This document shows, in pieces, positions 60,601 to 63,958 of a stretch of DNA of 64,000 nucleotides. The stretch lies in NCBI GenBank assembly GCA_032716605.1, contig CM064509.1, positions 40,024,924 through 40,088,923 of the forward strand, given 5' to 3'. Position 1 is the stretch's first letter. Every line of letters starts with the position of its first letter. The translations under genes were made by a program, and so were the position numbers. The notes below the pieces were generated by a model, which saw nothing but the letters and a program-made list of their open reading frames with translations, was not told the origin of the DNA and searched no databases. The DNA is from Paralithodes platypus. Taxonomy: Eukaryota; Arthropoda; Malacostraca; Decapoda; Lithodidae.

Positions 60601-62275
60601 TATACTAATTATTGATCACTACTGTATACTAATTATTGATCACTACTGTATACTAATTATTGATCACTACTGTATACTAATTATTGATCACTACTGTATA
60701 CTAATTATTGATCACTACTGTATACTAATTATTGATCACTACTGTATACTAATTATTGATCACTACTGTATACTAATTATTGATCACTACTGTATACTAA
60801 TTATTGATCACTACTGTATACTAATTATTGATCACTACTGTATACTAATTATTGATCACTACTGTATACTAATTATTGATCACTACTGTATACTAATTAT
60901 TGATCACTACTGTATACTAATCGAGCATTTCATCTTAACCCTTTCACGCATATGACGCGATTTTGAGCCTATTGGGGATACTTTAAAGCCTTTGTTACTA
61001 TCAGGGGTGTTTAGCAACCTTTAGTTTAGCTACTTCAACCCCTGCAGTTGTCTTTGAGAAAACTAATTTTGGAGAGGTAATTATAAGAGTGAGAGAACTC
61101 TATTTCTTATTGCTAATCTGGCAACCTCTGCATCATAAATGCGTGAAAGGGGTAACATTGATAACTTACTCCTTTCACGCACAACGCAGGGGTTGCCGGT
61201 TAGCAATCAGAAATAGAGTTCTCTTCATCTTATAATTACCTCTCCAAAATTAGTTTTCTGCTCACAGCTAACTCAAAGGCAACTGCAGAGGTTGAAGTAA
61301 CTAAACTAAAGGTTTCTAAATGCCCCTGATGGTAACAAAGGCTTTAAAGTATCCCAGAATAGGCTCAAATTGCGTCCTGTGCATGAAAGGGTTAATGGGG
61401 CATAAAAGGTGGGTGTGGGGGTGAGTCGGTTTGATACAATTAGAATATACAAGGTTCTTTATCATCCTAAGGCATCATTAAGGAGAACCATATTATTCTG
61501 ACCTGACTCACCTAAAATTGTAAAAATGAGTTAAGGTGGTGTCACACGAGTGCATTTTCCAGCAATTTTCGATGAGCAAGTTTTATCTCGGACAACTTTG
61601 GGGCTCTTTCGCATTGGAATTGGAAACTAGATCGGAGGTAGATTGTGTCAGGCAGTTTAATTCTTATGGAACTTATATTTTGAAGCTGCCAGACTACAAT
61701 ATTGCCCTTAGAAATTGAGGGAAAAATTGCTCGTGTGACACCGCCTTTAGGATCTGCTGCTCGGGAATATATCATTGAATAATTAATTAAATATGACTGA
61801 TTTGAATACGATTACTCAGTGTTTTGTATGGTCATATCAAATAATAAGAAATATAAATCTCAATATTTGCTGATAACTTATACGAGGGTAATGAACTTTG
61901 TCTTGATAGCGTAATGCATAAGTGCGCGGAATTTCGTTGTGAGTGTCCTAGGTTCGAGTCCTTGGAGTGCCACATGTATTTGTTGATTTCATTAATTGAG
62001 TTTAGAAGTGAAGTTGGTTGGTGAAAAAATATAATTATTGCATGTGTGAGAGCCCTACATGTGTCCCCCCCAGGCTAAAGGTCACGACACAGCTGGTCAT
62101 GTGCTGGCAGTGTTTGGTGGTGCTGGTGGTCAACATGCGTGTGCCGTGGCCCGGGCGCTGGGGATGCAGACAGCGATGGTACACAAGTATGCCGGCATAC
62201 TCTCTGCGTTTGGCATGGCCTTGGCGGATGTAGTTCATGAGACACAAGAGCCATGTGCAAAGGTTTATAACCCAG
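22711..62275 (+). CDS. OPLAH: 5-oxoprolinase (OPLAH), 5' half, ten exons
   Basis: This entry spans the gene part in the window; the exons are listed separately. The enzyme is cytosolic and uses ATP to open 5-oxo-L-proline to L-glutamate, the last step of the gamma-glutamyl (glutathione) cycle. Ten exons with GT-AG borders join in phase into 541 codons plus one base with no stop, so the gene looks functional. Visible motifs are [11 protein letters not shown] (residues 8-18), the conserved [19 protein letters not shown] in exon 2, [11 protein letters not shown] and [16 protein letters not shown] (D at about 317) in exon 6, and [10 protein letters not shown] in exon 10. This covers the HyuA-type half. 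The family is usually about 1,290 residues, so the HyuB-type half lies beyond the right edge. Introns: 15.8, 1.8, 1.4, 2.1, 7.8, 2.3, 1.0, 4.0 and 1.8 kb. Confidence 0.97.
22873..23655. other. Start of OPLAH intron 1: GGCCTA-rich and paired repeats
   Basis: 22960-23230 is dense in TAGGCCTA and CCTAGGCC words. 23331-23405 and 23448-23540 are two related direct repeats (AACCCTC.GC, GTATGGTA, TTCGTAACAAGGTTGTCAATACGG). An inverted relative is at 27902-27980. A T-run fills 23631-23654. Confidence 0.6.
23660..24334. mobile_element. TTAA-flanked MITE, CCCGTTGAG ends
   Basis: 675 bp between TTAA at 23656-23659 and 24335-24338. The ends match as CCCGTTGAGCCC and, on the other strand, CCCGTTGAGACCC. 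No transposase frame. The interior has long A- and G-runs and a GC-rich part at 23950-24330. Confidence 0.75.
24488..24925. mobile_element. TTAA-type MITE, truncated at left (family of 62488-62967)
   Basis: Nearly identical to the 62-kb copy from GGCTGTTTACGTGATC to GTTAAGGGTTAA (about 24508-24925). The left terminus is missing and replaced by a G-rich run. Confidence 0.7.
24926..25723. other. Intron 1 segment with inverted partners of the 34-36 kb repeats
   Basis: 25030-25225 is an inverted, diverged copy of the hairpin repeat found at 34860-36600 (CGTCTATTTTGACGGCGATT, GGTTATTTGCCCC). A short (CCTAA)3 tract is near 25275. No gene seen. Confidence 0.55.
25728..25968. mobile_element. TTAA-flanked MITE, CCCTTGGGATCCGGG ends, copy 1
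   Basis: 241 bp between TTAA at 25724-25727 and 25969-25972. The inverted ends share CCCTTGGGATCCGGG and then GGCCTCATAT. A homologous copy with the same borders is at 53497-53734. Confidence 0.88.
25973..26599. other. Intron 1, no gene; GGGCCGAG(C/T)TGTC words
   Basis: 26215-26305 repeats GGGCCGAGCTGTC-like words five times. The same words occur inverted at about 25225-25265. The rest is AT-rich with no recognised feature. Confidence 0.5.
26600..27045. repeat. Diverged tandem repeat, unit about 125 bp, 3-4 units
   Basis: Each unit holds AAAACCCGAGCCAAGTTTTGG, split here as AAAACCCGAGCC then AAGTTTTGG, followed by CTTGGCTC, TTTTGCGAG and ACAGTAACCT. Similarity falls from left to right. Confidence 0.8.
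27283..27465. repeat. Tandem repeat, unit about 57 bp, 3 units
   Basis: Units contain AGTACGTGGCATACTAA, then CCTTGCATGCCAGG, then AGCGGATTCATAGTA. 27046-27282 upstream has a (CCTAA) tract near 27255 and no gene. Confidence 0.8.
27520..27850 (+). mobile_element. LINE ORF2 C-terminal scrap
   Basis: An 80-codon frame (27549-27791) with [15 protein letters not shown] and [16 protein letters not shown], a pattern typical of the extreme C-terminus of CR1/L2-like ORF2 proteins. 5' truncated. Confidence 0.65.
28070..28320 (-). mobile_element. tRNA-Gly-like SINE with (TTA)n tail
   Basis: The head on the - strand (about 28240-28318) has GGTGTAGTGACTAGCG, an anticodon arm with TTCCACC (TCC, glycine type) and B-box GGGTTCGCGCCC. 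After about 150 bp of body the - strand ends in TTATTATTA (28071-28096). Confidence 0.68.
28484..30567 (-). pseudogene. CR1-like ORF2, reverse transcriptase part
   Basis: Blocks include [50 protein letters not shown], the catalytic YADDTK (about 29396-29413), IVRPHLEY-like [13 protein letters not shown], and the C-terminal [15 protein letters not shown] and [13 protein letters not shown]. Breaks fall near 29990 and 28866. CR1 clade by C-terminal pattern. Confidence 0.85.
30777..31256. mobile_element. TTAA-flanked MITE, 480 bp, CCCTC ends, copy 1
   Basis: Between TTAA at 30773-30776 and 31257-31260. The copy at 52881-53360 is also exactly 480 bp. The right end, read inward, is CCCTCCAGCCCCGGC; the left end here is more diverged. 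It interrupts a LINE ORF2, so it is younger than that LINE. Confidence 0.85.
31261..32115 (-). pseudogene. CR1-like ORF2, endonuclease part
   Basis: [45 protein letters not shown] and GRSDHACI follow the AP-endonuclease order of CR1-type LINEs. The - strand frame runs straight into the TTAA border of the MITE. Confidence 0.84.
32883..34590 (+). mobile_element. RTE-like LINE, 5' truncated, with zinc-finger insert and (ATGT)n tail
   Basis: An almost clean frame of 548 codons. RT blocks: [50 protein letters not shown] and YADD (33570-33581). Between RT and the thumb/C-terminal part lies a cysteine/histidine block, CAVC-x9[10 protein letters not shown] ... CVVC (about 33741-33897), like a PHD finger. 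The C-terminus ends with [13 protein letters not shown] and RPRKTWD-like GGPRKTWD. The tail is ATGTATGTATGTATG (34564-34584). The endonuclease is lost by 5' truncation. Confidence 0.88.
34591..35085. repeat. Hairpin repeat with interstitial (TTAGG)n, copy 1
   Basis: 34697-34722 is five TTAGG units. 34737-34770 and 34855-34895 are inverted arms (TCAAAATAGA-GGGAACATGA against its complement). The right part (GCCAGCAGGGGGCAAAT, AATAGACGCGAA, ACCGCGGCGATCG) recurs at 36260-36340 and 36490-36565. GGTACACCCGGTAACTAC (34817-34834) is the inverse of 32890-32907 at the LINE's left side. Confidence 0.65.
35086..35826 (+). repeat. tRNA-headed composite repeat (family A), tandem dimer
   Basis: Two tRNA-like heads (about 35095-35155 and 35625-35695; both have TAACTGGTA and GGTTCAATCCC) with near-identical bodies lie 533 bp apart. 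Between them is a middle part with CACTCCTGATCGTCTC and the end box GTCAGTAAAAATAGGTTAG (about 35554). The second unit stops after its body. Confidence 0.78.
35827..36600. repeat. Two more hairpin-repeat copies
   Basis: 36105-36355 and 36365-36600 are direct copies of the 34860-35070 repeat (GTCGGACCTTTGC, TTCCCGTCTATTTT, GGCTTTGCCCC, GCCAGCAGGGGGCAAAT). 35827-36104 shows nothing recognisable. Confidence 0.7.
36601..38665. other. Rest of OPLAH intron 1, with a possible BEL/Pao scrap
   Basis: 37450-37880 (+) translates in pieces to [31 protein letters not shown] and [18 protein letters not shown]. This resembles the region before integrase in BEL/Pao LTR elements and is a weak call. 37372-37440 resembles an RTE 3' tail. 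37945-38100 has weak inverted repeats (TTCGGACACT against AGTGTCCGAA; CACAGTTATGG against CCATAACTG). The rest is AT-rich. Confidence 0.4.
38666..38857 (+). CDS. OPLAH: OPLAH exon 2
   Basis: 64 codons, phase 0 at both ends. Acceptor TTTTAG/GAA, donor TTA/GTAAGT. Carries the conserved [16 protein letters not shown] block and LLHIGNQAR. Confidence 0.96.
39194..39612 (-). mobile_element. ~400-bp non-autonomous retroelement with LINE-type (AAC)n tail, copy 1
   Basis: The - strand ends ...GGGGCTGCTCGGTCAGACAG then CCTGGGGAACAGCAACAACAAC. About 90 bp of this 3' end is shared with the LINEs at 46294-47975 and 54028-54749, while the rest is unrelated to them. A second copy is at 56616-57013. Confidence 0.7.
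39620..40100. other. Intron 2 remainder
   Basis: No gene. A short tandem pair (TGTAGGCCACCCGTGTGA at about 39945 and 39995) and a palindromic TATACTGTACAGTATA run near 40068-40098. Confidence 0.5.
40101..40475 (+). mobile_element. RTE-like LINE 3' fragment, diverged
   Basis: Parallels the last ~370 bp of the 32883-34590 element (GTATTAGCGA, GTGGAGAG, GGAGGGAGCTG, GACTGAAA, ATGTATGTATGA) but with many changes. Stops in every frame. Confidence 0.7.
40618..40859 (+). CDS. OPLAH: OPLAH exon 3
   Basis: 80 codons plus 2 nt. Acceptor TTACAG/AAA, donor AT/GTATGA followed by a T-run. Carries [14 protein letters not shown] and [11 protein letters not shown] less conserved stretch in the middle is normal for the family. 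Confidence 0.95.
41018..41596. mobile_element. TIR element split by an RTE LINE tail
   Basis: Inverted arms of about 110 bp: left 41018-41130 (AACTGTCGGTTGAC, CATAACACTCCTA, TAATTCCTAAGGAACGTCAT, CTAGAAATAAAA), right about 41487-41596 reading the same on the other strand. The interior is the LINE fragment at 41178-41482. A non-autonomous DNA transposon; superfamily not recognised. Confidence 0.78.
41178..41482 (+). mobile_element. RTE-like LINE 3' fragment, close relative of 32883-34590
   Basis: About 95% like 34285-34585, from TATAAAGAGTATTAGCGAGG to the ATGTATGTATGTATG tail. 5' truncated, inserted in the TIR element around it. Confidence 0.88.
42276..42438 (+). CDS. OPLAH: OPLAH exon 4
   Basis: Completes a split Met codon, then 54 codons ending in SYLK. 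Acceptor ATTCAG/GTA, donor AAG/GTAATC. Carries [11 protein letters not shown] and [14 protein letters not shown]. Confidence 0.95.
42546..42772. mobile_element. TTAA-flanked MITE, CCCTTTCACGC ends, copy 1
   Basis: 227 bp between TTAA at 42542-42545 and 42773-42776. Ends CCCTTTCACGC and, inverted, CTCTTTCACGC. Two further copies at 60939-61151 and 61170-61391. Confidence 0.88.
42955..43480. repeat. CT-rich minisatellite, unit about 17-18 bp
   Basis: Tandem CTCTCTACTACCTCCCC(C/G) units with variants (CATCCCTCTCCT, CTTCCCCCT). Almost pure pyrimidine on the + strand. Frames of about 210 codons across it are repeat artefacts. Confidence 0.93.
43779..44180 (-). mobile_element. LINE fragment (same lineage as 57885-60140)
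   Basis: - strand [19 protein letters not shown] and [16 protein letters not shown] match the N-terminal RT part of the 59-kb LINE. Short and 5' truncated. Confidence 0.7.
44583..44668 (+). CDS. OPLAH: OPLAH exon 5
   Basis: 28 codons plus 2 nt. Acceptor TTCTCAG/GGA, donor AG/GTACAG. Carries FMQSDGGL. Only 86 bp long, between two large repeat-filled introns. Confidence 0.94.
44768..46060 (+). mobile_element. Non-LTR retrotransposon (lineage D), 5' truncated, with target duplication
   Basis: Flanked by ATTCTTCATGTCT (44755-44767) and ATTCTTTATGTCT (46061-46073), a 13-bp duplication with one mismatch. The frame 44787-45938 has [59 protein letters not shown] and [10 protein letters not shown]. 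The end is (TAGA)n. Clade not certain. A frameshift lies near 45938. Confidence 0.88.
46112..49990 (+). mobile_element. Non-LTR retrotransposon (lineage F), split by another LINE
   Basis: The left part 46112-46293 ([29 protein letters not shown]) and the right part 47988-49990 read on in the same frame across the inserted LINE (46294-47975). [86 protein letters not shown] and [13 protein letters not shown], to a stop at 49581-49583. The 3' region ends in (GATA)n at about 49977-50000. One break near 48190-48204. Related to lineage D. Confidence 0.87.
46294..47975 (-). mobile_element. Non-LTR retrotransposon (lineage E), 5' truncated, with 12-bp target duplication
   Basis: TGAATCTTTGTT at 46282-46293 and 47976-47987 flanks it. 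The - strand frame (46308-47621, continuing upstream to about 47830) has [51 protein letters not shown] and a CPGC-x8-H-x4-C motif. It ends CAGGCAGCTTAGGGAACAAC then (AAC)n. Only the 3' 1.7 kb is present. Confidence 0.9.
50389..50471. repeat. (TA)n microsatellite
   Basis: About 80 bp of nearly pure TA, preceded by shorter TA runs from 50370. 50001-50388 is AT-rich intron with no other feature. Confidence 0.95.
50556..50805 (-). mobile_element. tRNA-headed SINE (family S1), copy 1
   Basis: - strand head GCCGTAGCTCGGTTGGTAGAG with B-box GGTTCGAGCC (about 50735-50798), a body with ATTGGCAGA and CATCAGGGCACCCACCCTAG, and a tail (ATC)n (about 50566-50580). Same family as 51903-52130. Confidence 0.82.
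50815..51090 (+). mobile_element. RTE-like LINE 3' fragment
   Basis: Matches the C-terminal end of the RTE lineage: GGAGACCTGGAGAGAATAG, CTAGAAAGGCGTGGGATCAG and GCCTGGAAATCCGCCATTTA. Decayed. Confidence 0.65.
51265..51450 (-). mobile_element. tRNA-Glu-like SINE (family S2), inverted copy
   Basis: - strand head CGTGGTGCAATGCATAAG, TTC anticodon context (ATTTTCGATG), B-box GGTTCGAATCCCCGG, then a body TTAATTTCATTAATCGAG ending in GGTTGGTGGAGAGAACATAA. Same family as 55848, 56456 and 61899. Confidence 0.78.
51567..52415. repeat. Possible TTAA element holding a family B repeat and a SINE
   Basis: TTAA at 51563-51566 and 52416-52419 with weakly matching ends (CCCGGGAAC; CCCTTTAACC). Inside: A-run 51660-51691, family B repeat (about 51656-51850), and SINE S1 (51903-52130). 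The border call is tentative. Confidence 0.35.
51903..52130 (+). mobile_element. tRNA-headed SINE (family S1), copy 2
   Basis: Head GCCGTAGCTCGATTGGTAGAG, anticodon arm around CCTGCTAACC, B-box GGTTCGAGCC, the same body as 50556-50805 and a short (ATC)n tail. Confidence 0.85.
52474..52675 (+). CDS. OPLAH: OPLAH exon 6
   Basis: Completes a split Arg codon, then 67 codons. Acceptor ATCCAG/ATT, donor CAG/GTAATA. Holds the best conserved motifs, [11 protein letters not shown] and [16 protein letters not shown], expected to bind the nucleotide phosphates. Confidence 0.96.
52881..53360. mobile_element. TTAA-flanked MITE, 480 bp, CCCTC ends, copy 2
   Basis: Between TTAA at 52877-52880 and 53361-53364. 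Ends CCCTCCAGACCCGG and, inverted, CCCTCCAGCCCCGG. Close to 30777-31256 over its length. Confidence 0.9.
53497..53734. mobile_element. TTAA-flanked MITE, CCCTTGGGATCCGGG family, copy 2
   Basis: 238 bp between TTAA at 53493-53496 and 53735-53738. Same interior as 25728-25968. Confidence 0.9.
53816..54892. mobile_element. TIR element split by a LINE insertion
   Basis: Arms 53816-53930 and about 54765-54892 are inverted copies (GGGGTCACCTG, GTTGTATCCATTCGGCCCC, ATTCAG.CTACT, ATCCAGGTGTC). Without the LINE (54028-54749) and one target duplication the element is about 340 bp. Non-coding. Confidence 0.82.
54028..54749 (+). mobile_element. Non-LTR retrotransposon (lineage E) 3' fragment with 13-bp target duplication
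   Basis: AACACATTATCCA occurs at 54015-54027 and again at 54750-54762. The frame 54193-54741 matches the C-terminal 180 residues of the 46-47 kb LINE very closely, including CPGC-x8-H-x4-C. It ends GGCAGCTTAGGGAACAACA. Confidence 0.92.
54932..55028 (+). CDS. OPLAH: OPLAH exon 7
   Basis: 32 codons plus 1 nt. Acceptor CCTGCAG/CTT, donor CAG/GTCAGT. Reads [13 protein letters not shown] and GPESAGAHP, both family hallmarks. Confidence 0.95.
55110..55530 (-). mobile_element. Diverged relative of the 480-bp TTAA MITE
   Basis: Inverted match to 52881-53360 around GTAGAGCTCTCTAAGTCAAC, TTCTCCTTCTTG and TTTGTTTACAT. The ends are not clear. Confidence 0.6.
55848..55985 (+). mobile_element. tRNA-Glu-like SINE (family S2)
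   Basis: Head GATAGCATAATGCATAGTG and B-box GGGTTCGAGTCC, body TTGATTTCATTAATTGAG, end GGTTGGTGTAAAAAACATAA. Ends about 58 bp before OPLAH exon 8. Confidence 0.8.
56044..56207 (+). CDS. OPLAH: OPLAH exon 8
   Basis: Completes a split Gly codon, then 54 codons ending KITED. Acceptor CCACCAG/GTC, donor GAT/GTGAGT. Carries [13 protein letters not shown]. Confidence 0.95.
56456..56612 (+). mobile_element. tRNA-Glu-like SINE (family S2)
   Basis: Head CTTCGTGGTGCGATGTATAAG, anticodon context GATTTTCGGTG (TTC), B-box GGGTTCGAATCC, body AAATTTCATTAATCGA, end GGTTGGTTGTTGGAAGGAAC. A fragment of the same body also lies near 56240-56280. Confidence 0.8.
56616..57013 (-). mobile_element. ~400-bp non-autonomous retroelement with LINE-type tail, copy 2
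   Basis: Close to 39194-39612. - strand 3' end GGCTGTTCAGCCAGGCAGCC then TGGGGAACAACAAC. Short frames across it are not genes. Confidence 0.75.
57038..57882. mobile_element. TIR DNA-transposon relic, CAGTCGGCTCCCCGTATCCGC ends
   Basis: Left end CAGTCGGCTCCCCG then TATCCGCGCC (57040-57063). Right end inverted: CAGTCAGCTCCCTG then TATCCGCGC (about 57857-57880). The interior holds a near-perfect hairpin at 57234-57290. No transposase frame. Superfamily not assigned. Confidence 0.72.
57234..57290. repeat. Hairpin, 28-bp arms
   Basis: GAATGTGGAACAAAGTGTGG then TACCGTCA, followed directly by its complement with one mismatch, so the stem has almost no loop. Weaker pairing extends a further ~12 bp outward. 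Confidence 0.88.
58524..59079 (+). mobile_element. Long tRNA-Thr-like SINE (family S3), copy 1
   Basis: 556 bp. Head GTGGTGGAGTGGTCTTGCC, anticodon loop CTGGTAA (GGT, threonine type), B-box GGGTTCAAATCCC. A long body follows (GGAAGATATTATTGGGAT, ATCAGTGCATTACCACAA, GGGGTGCAATGCCT, CTTCACATGTCTCAC) and an A-run tail (59058-59077). The uninterrupted LINE copy at 45430-45460 gives the empty site. Confidence 0.88.
59981..60061 (-). mobile_element. 81-bp LINE tail with 20-bp target duplication
   Basis: CAACTTCACTCTTTTCATGG is present at 59961-59980 and again at 60062-60081. Between them lie only the last ~80 bp of the lineage E/400-bp-element 3' end, with its (AAC)n-type tail seen on + as ...GGGGAAAAACAACAACAAAA. 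On the + strand it ends with the A-rich tail, so by tail position it reads on +. Confidence 0.85.
60200..60313 (+). CDS. OPLAH: OPLAH exon 9
   Basis: 38 codons, phase 0. Acceptor TATGCAG/GTT, donor CAG/GTATGT. Reads [20 protein letters not shown]. Confidence 0.95.
60487..60918. repeat. 24-bp tandem array, 18 copies with no visible variation
   Basis: The unit starts AATTATTGATCACT and ends ACTGTATACT (24 bp). 432 bp is exactly 18 units. I see no variant between units. It lies 174 bp after OPLAH exon 9. Confidence 0.95.
60939..61151. mobile_element. TTAA-type MITE, CCCTTTCACGC family, copy 2
   Basis: Left TTAA at 60935-60938; right border GTAA (61152-61155 region), one base off. Ends CCCTTTCACGC and CCCTTTCACGC inverted. 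Confidence 0.85.
61170..61391. mobile_element. TTAA-type MITE, CCCTTTCACGC family, copy 3, inverted
   Basis: Runs opposite to copy 2, only ~18 bp away. Left border TTAC (61166-61169), right TTAA 61392-61395. Together copies 2 and 3 form a ~215-bp-arm inverted repeat. Confidence 0.85.
61540..61750. mobile_element. Possible small TIR element
   Basis: Left GGTGTCACACGAGTGCATTTTCC (61539-61560, here quoted as GGTGTCACACGAG) and right CTCGTGTGACACCGCC (61730-61745) are inverted. The interior, about 200 bp, also has some inverted similarity. No coding capacity. Confidence 0.6.
61899..62040 (+). mobile_element. tRNA-Glu-like SINE (family S2) abutting exon 10
   Basis: Head GATAGCGTAATGCATAAG, B-box GGTTCGAGTCC, body TTGATTTCATTAATTGAG, end GGTTGGTGAAAAAATATAA. 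Ends about 33 bp before the exon 10 acceptor. Confidence 0.82.
62074..62275 (+). CDS. OPLAH: OPLAH exon 10
   Basis: 67 codons plus 1 nt. Acceptor CCCCCCCAG/GCT, donor CAG/GTAAGA. Carries [17 protein letters not shown] and ALADVVHE. The next exon is outside the window. Confidence 0.95.
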
Positions 62276-62487
62276 GTAAGAGTTACACAGTTACCTCAAC
62301 CTCACGATACTGTCATATTATTAGAGGATATAAGGTTATTATAATGTAAAACTTGCAAAATAAACAAACCAAAACGTATACGAACACAGTAAAAAGACAA
62401 AACCACTAATCAAAATCGCTATGTGGAAACAACGCATTAAGTAAAATAATTATTTATAAATAAAAGAACACAATGTTATATTATTAA

Positions 62488-62967
62488 CACCTTACGAGCG
62501 GCCTATGCGGTTTATTTATATGTACCGCCCAGCGGGGTGTTTTTAGCCAAAATAGGGCTGTTTACGTGATCATTTTCATGCCTAAATAAGACCCAGAACG
62601 TAAAACAAGTATCTATCCCTGAAAGGGCATAAACAGAGCTTTCGAATGACACCATAACGATCCTTTTATGATGGCTAGTTTTCTTGCAATAACCGTGCAA
62701 CGCGAGTGCAAAAAGCATGTAATTAGGCACTTTCCCCATACAATTCCGTATATAGCGAGTGAGAGAGGGAGGGAGGAGGTGGGATTCGTGTCAGTAGGTT
62801 CGCCGCGGTGGTCTGGAGCAGTCATACGCTCGCTACTCTCCTGCCACCACTTGTCTCTCTCTCTCAGCAACATTACGTGCTGAAATTGCCACACGACCTA
62901 TGTCGAGCGCCGCCACATAGTCCAGCTTTATTTAACTCGACTTATGTTGCTCGCCGACAGTTAAGGG
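62488..62967. mobile_element. TTAA-flanked MITE (family of 24488-24925), complete copy
   Basis: TTAA at 62484-62487 and 62968-62971. Ends CACCTTACGAGCGGC and, inverted, CCCTTAACTGTCGGC, so the terminal repeat is imperfect. Interior nearly identical to the intron 1 copy. Confidence 0.75.
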
Positions 62968-63048
62968 TTAAAGGATATAGAGTTTTATTAGAAAGCTTTT
63001 GTGTATGGTTAAAAAAATATAGTATTTACGGTCAGTCTAGGCCCTCTA

Positions 63049-63608
63049 GGGGATGTGTGGTGGAGTGGTCTTGCCACTGGACTGGTAATCCAATGGATCC
63101 AGGTTCAAATCCCGATATGTCGATGGGAAGATATTATTGGGATAGAATTTGTGCTGTACCTAGTATCAGTGCATTACCACAAAGCCCACCGAAACGCCAA
63201 ATAAATACCCTCATTATTTTCTGACGACTAAGTAACACTGTATGAATAATTGAATATTCCCATTTTCAAAACTATGCTACAGGGGTGCAATGCCTAGTGA
63301 GTTCATTGCTCAATAGGTGGCGTTCAGAGAATTAGGGTCTGAGTCTAAGAGGTGAGACAGTGAAGCACTGGAGCGAGGCAGCTTCAGAGATGGGGCTGCT
63401 TCGAGCCGTGAGTGAGCAACTAAGCCCCATGCATCCTGCGAAGGCAAGATGGCAGGGGCTGGTCGCAGCTAAAAGTGCTTCACATGTCTCACCCCCTAGA
63501 CTGGAACGAGAACTCATAAGCTTCTACGTTCAATGTAGAACGGTTGAATGTACAGGCTCTCAGCCTGTGCCCGAGAGGGAGTAGTTGGAATATAGAAGAA
63601 GAAAAAAA
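63049..63608 (+). mobile_element. Long tRNA-Thr-like SINE (family S3), copy 2
   Basis: Same head, body and length as 58524-59079, about 85% alike, with a short mixed tail GAAGAAGAAAAAAAC. Located in OPLAH intron 10. Confidence 0.85.
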
Positions 63609-63759
63609 CCCAGAAAAAAGTAACTTCTTATCTAACGAAATGGGCTTATTACTGTTGATTTGTTGAGTTAACCATTAATTGGTCAATCACCACACATGTA
63701 AAATCATAATCACCAAAGGATAGTCAGAATTCTCTGTAACTTTTTCGTCTCTGTCATTC

Positions 63760-63958
63760 CTCTAACGTCTTCCATTTTTGCTGGAAGTTTGCTCTCATTC
63801 AACCTCTCCCAAAGAAGGGTGACCGCTCTCAGCCCTCTAACTATCGTCTAATTGCTTTTATTTCTTGCATCTCTCGTCATTTAATCTATTCTTGACTCAA
63901 CATTTTTTAAGCATCTGTTCTTCACATAATTTTTATTCAGATCGCCAGTATGGTTTCC
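63760..63958 (+). mobile_element. LINE reverse-transcriptase scrap and possible TTAA element start
   Basis: Translates to ALIQPLPKKGDRSQPSNYRL and IAFISCISR, an RT N-terminal block. TTAACCCTTCTGGCCCGGG at 63959 looks like the start of another TTAA element cut by the window edge. 63609-63759 shows nothing recognisable. Confidence 0.55.

Noticed and set aside
60487..60918. CRISPR-like array
   Set aside because: Units are contiguous 24-mers with no spacers, in a eukaryotic intron.
58524..63120. Intact tRNA genes
   Set aside because: A- and B-box-like words are present at many places, but acceptor stems do not pair and each is followed by a shared SINE body and tail.
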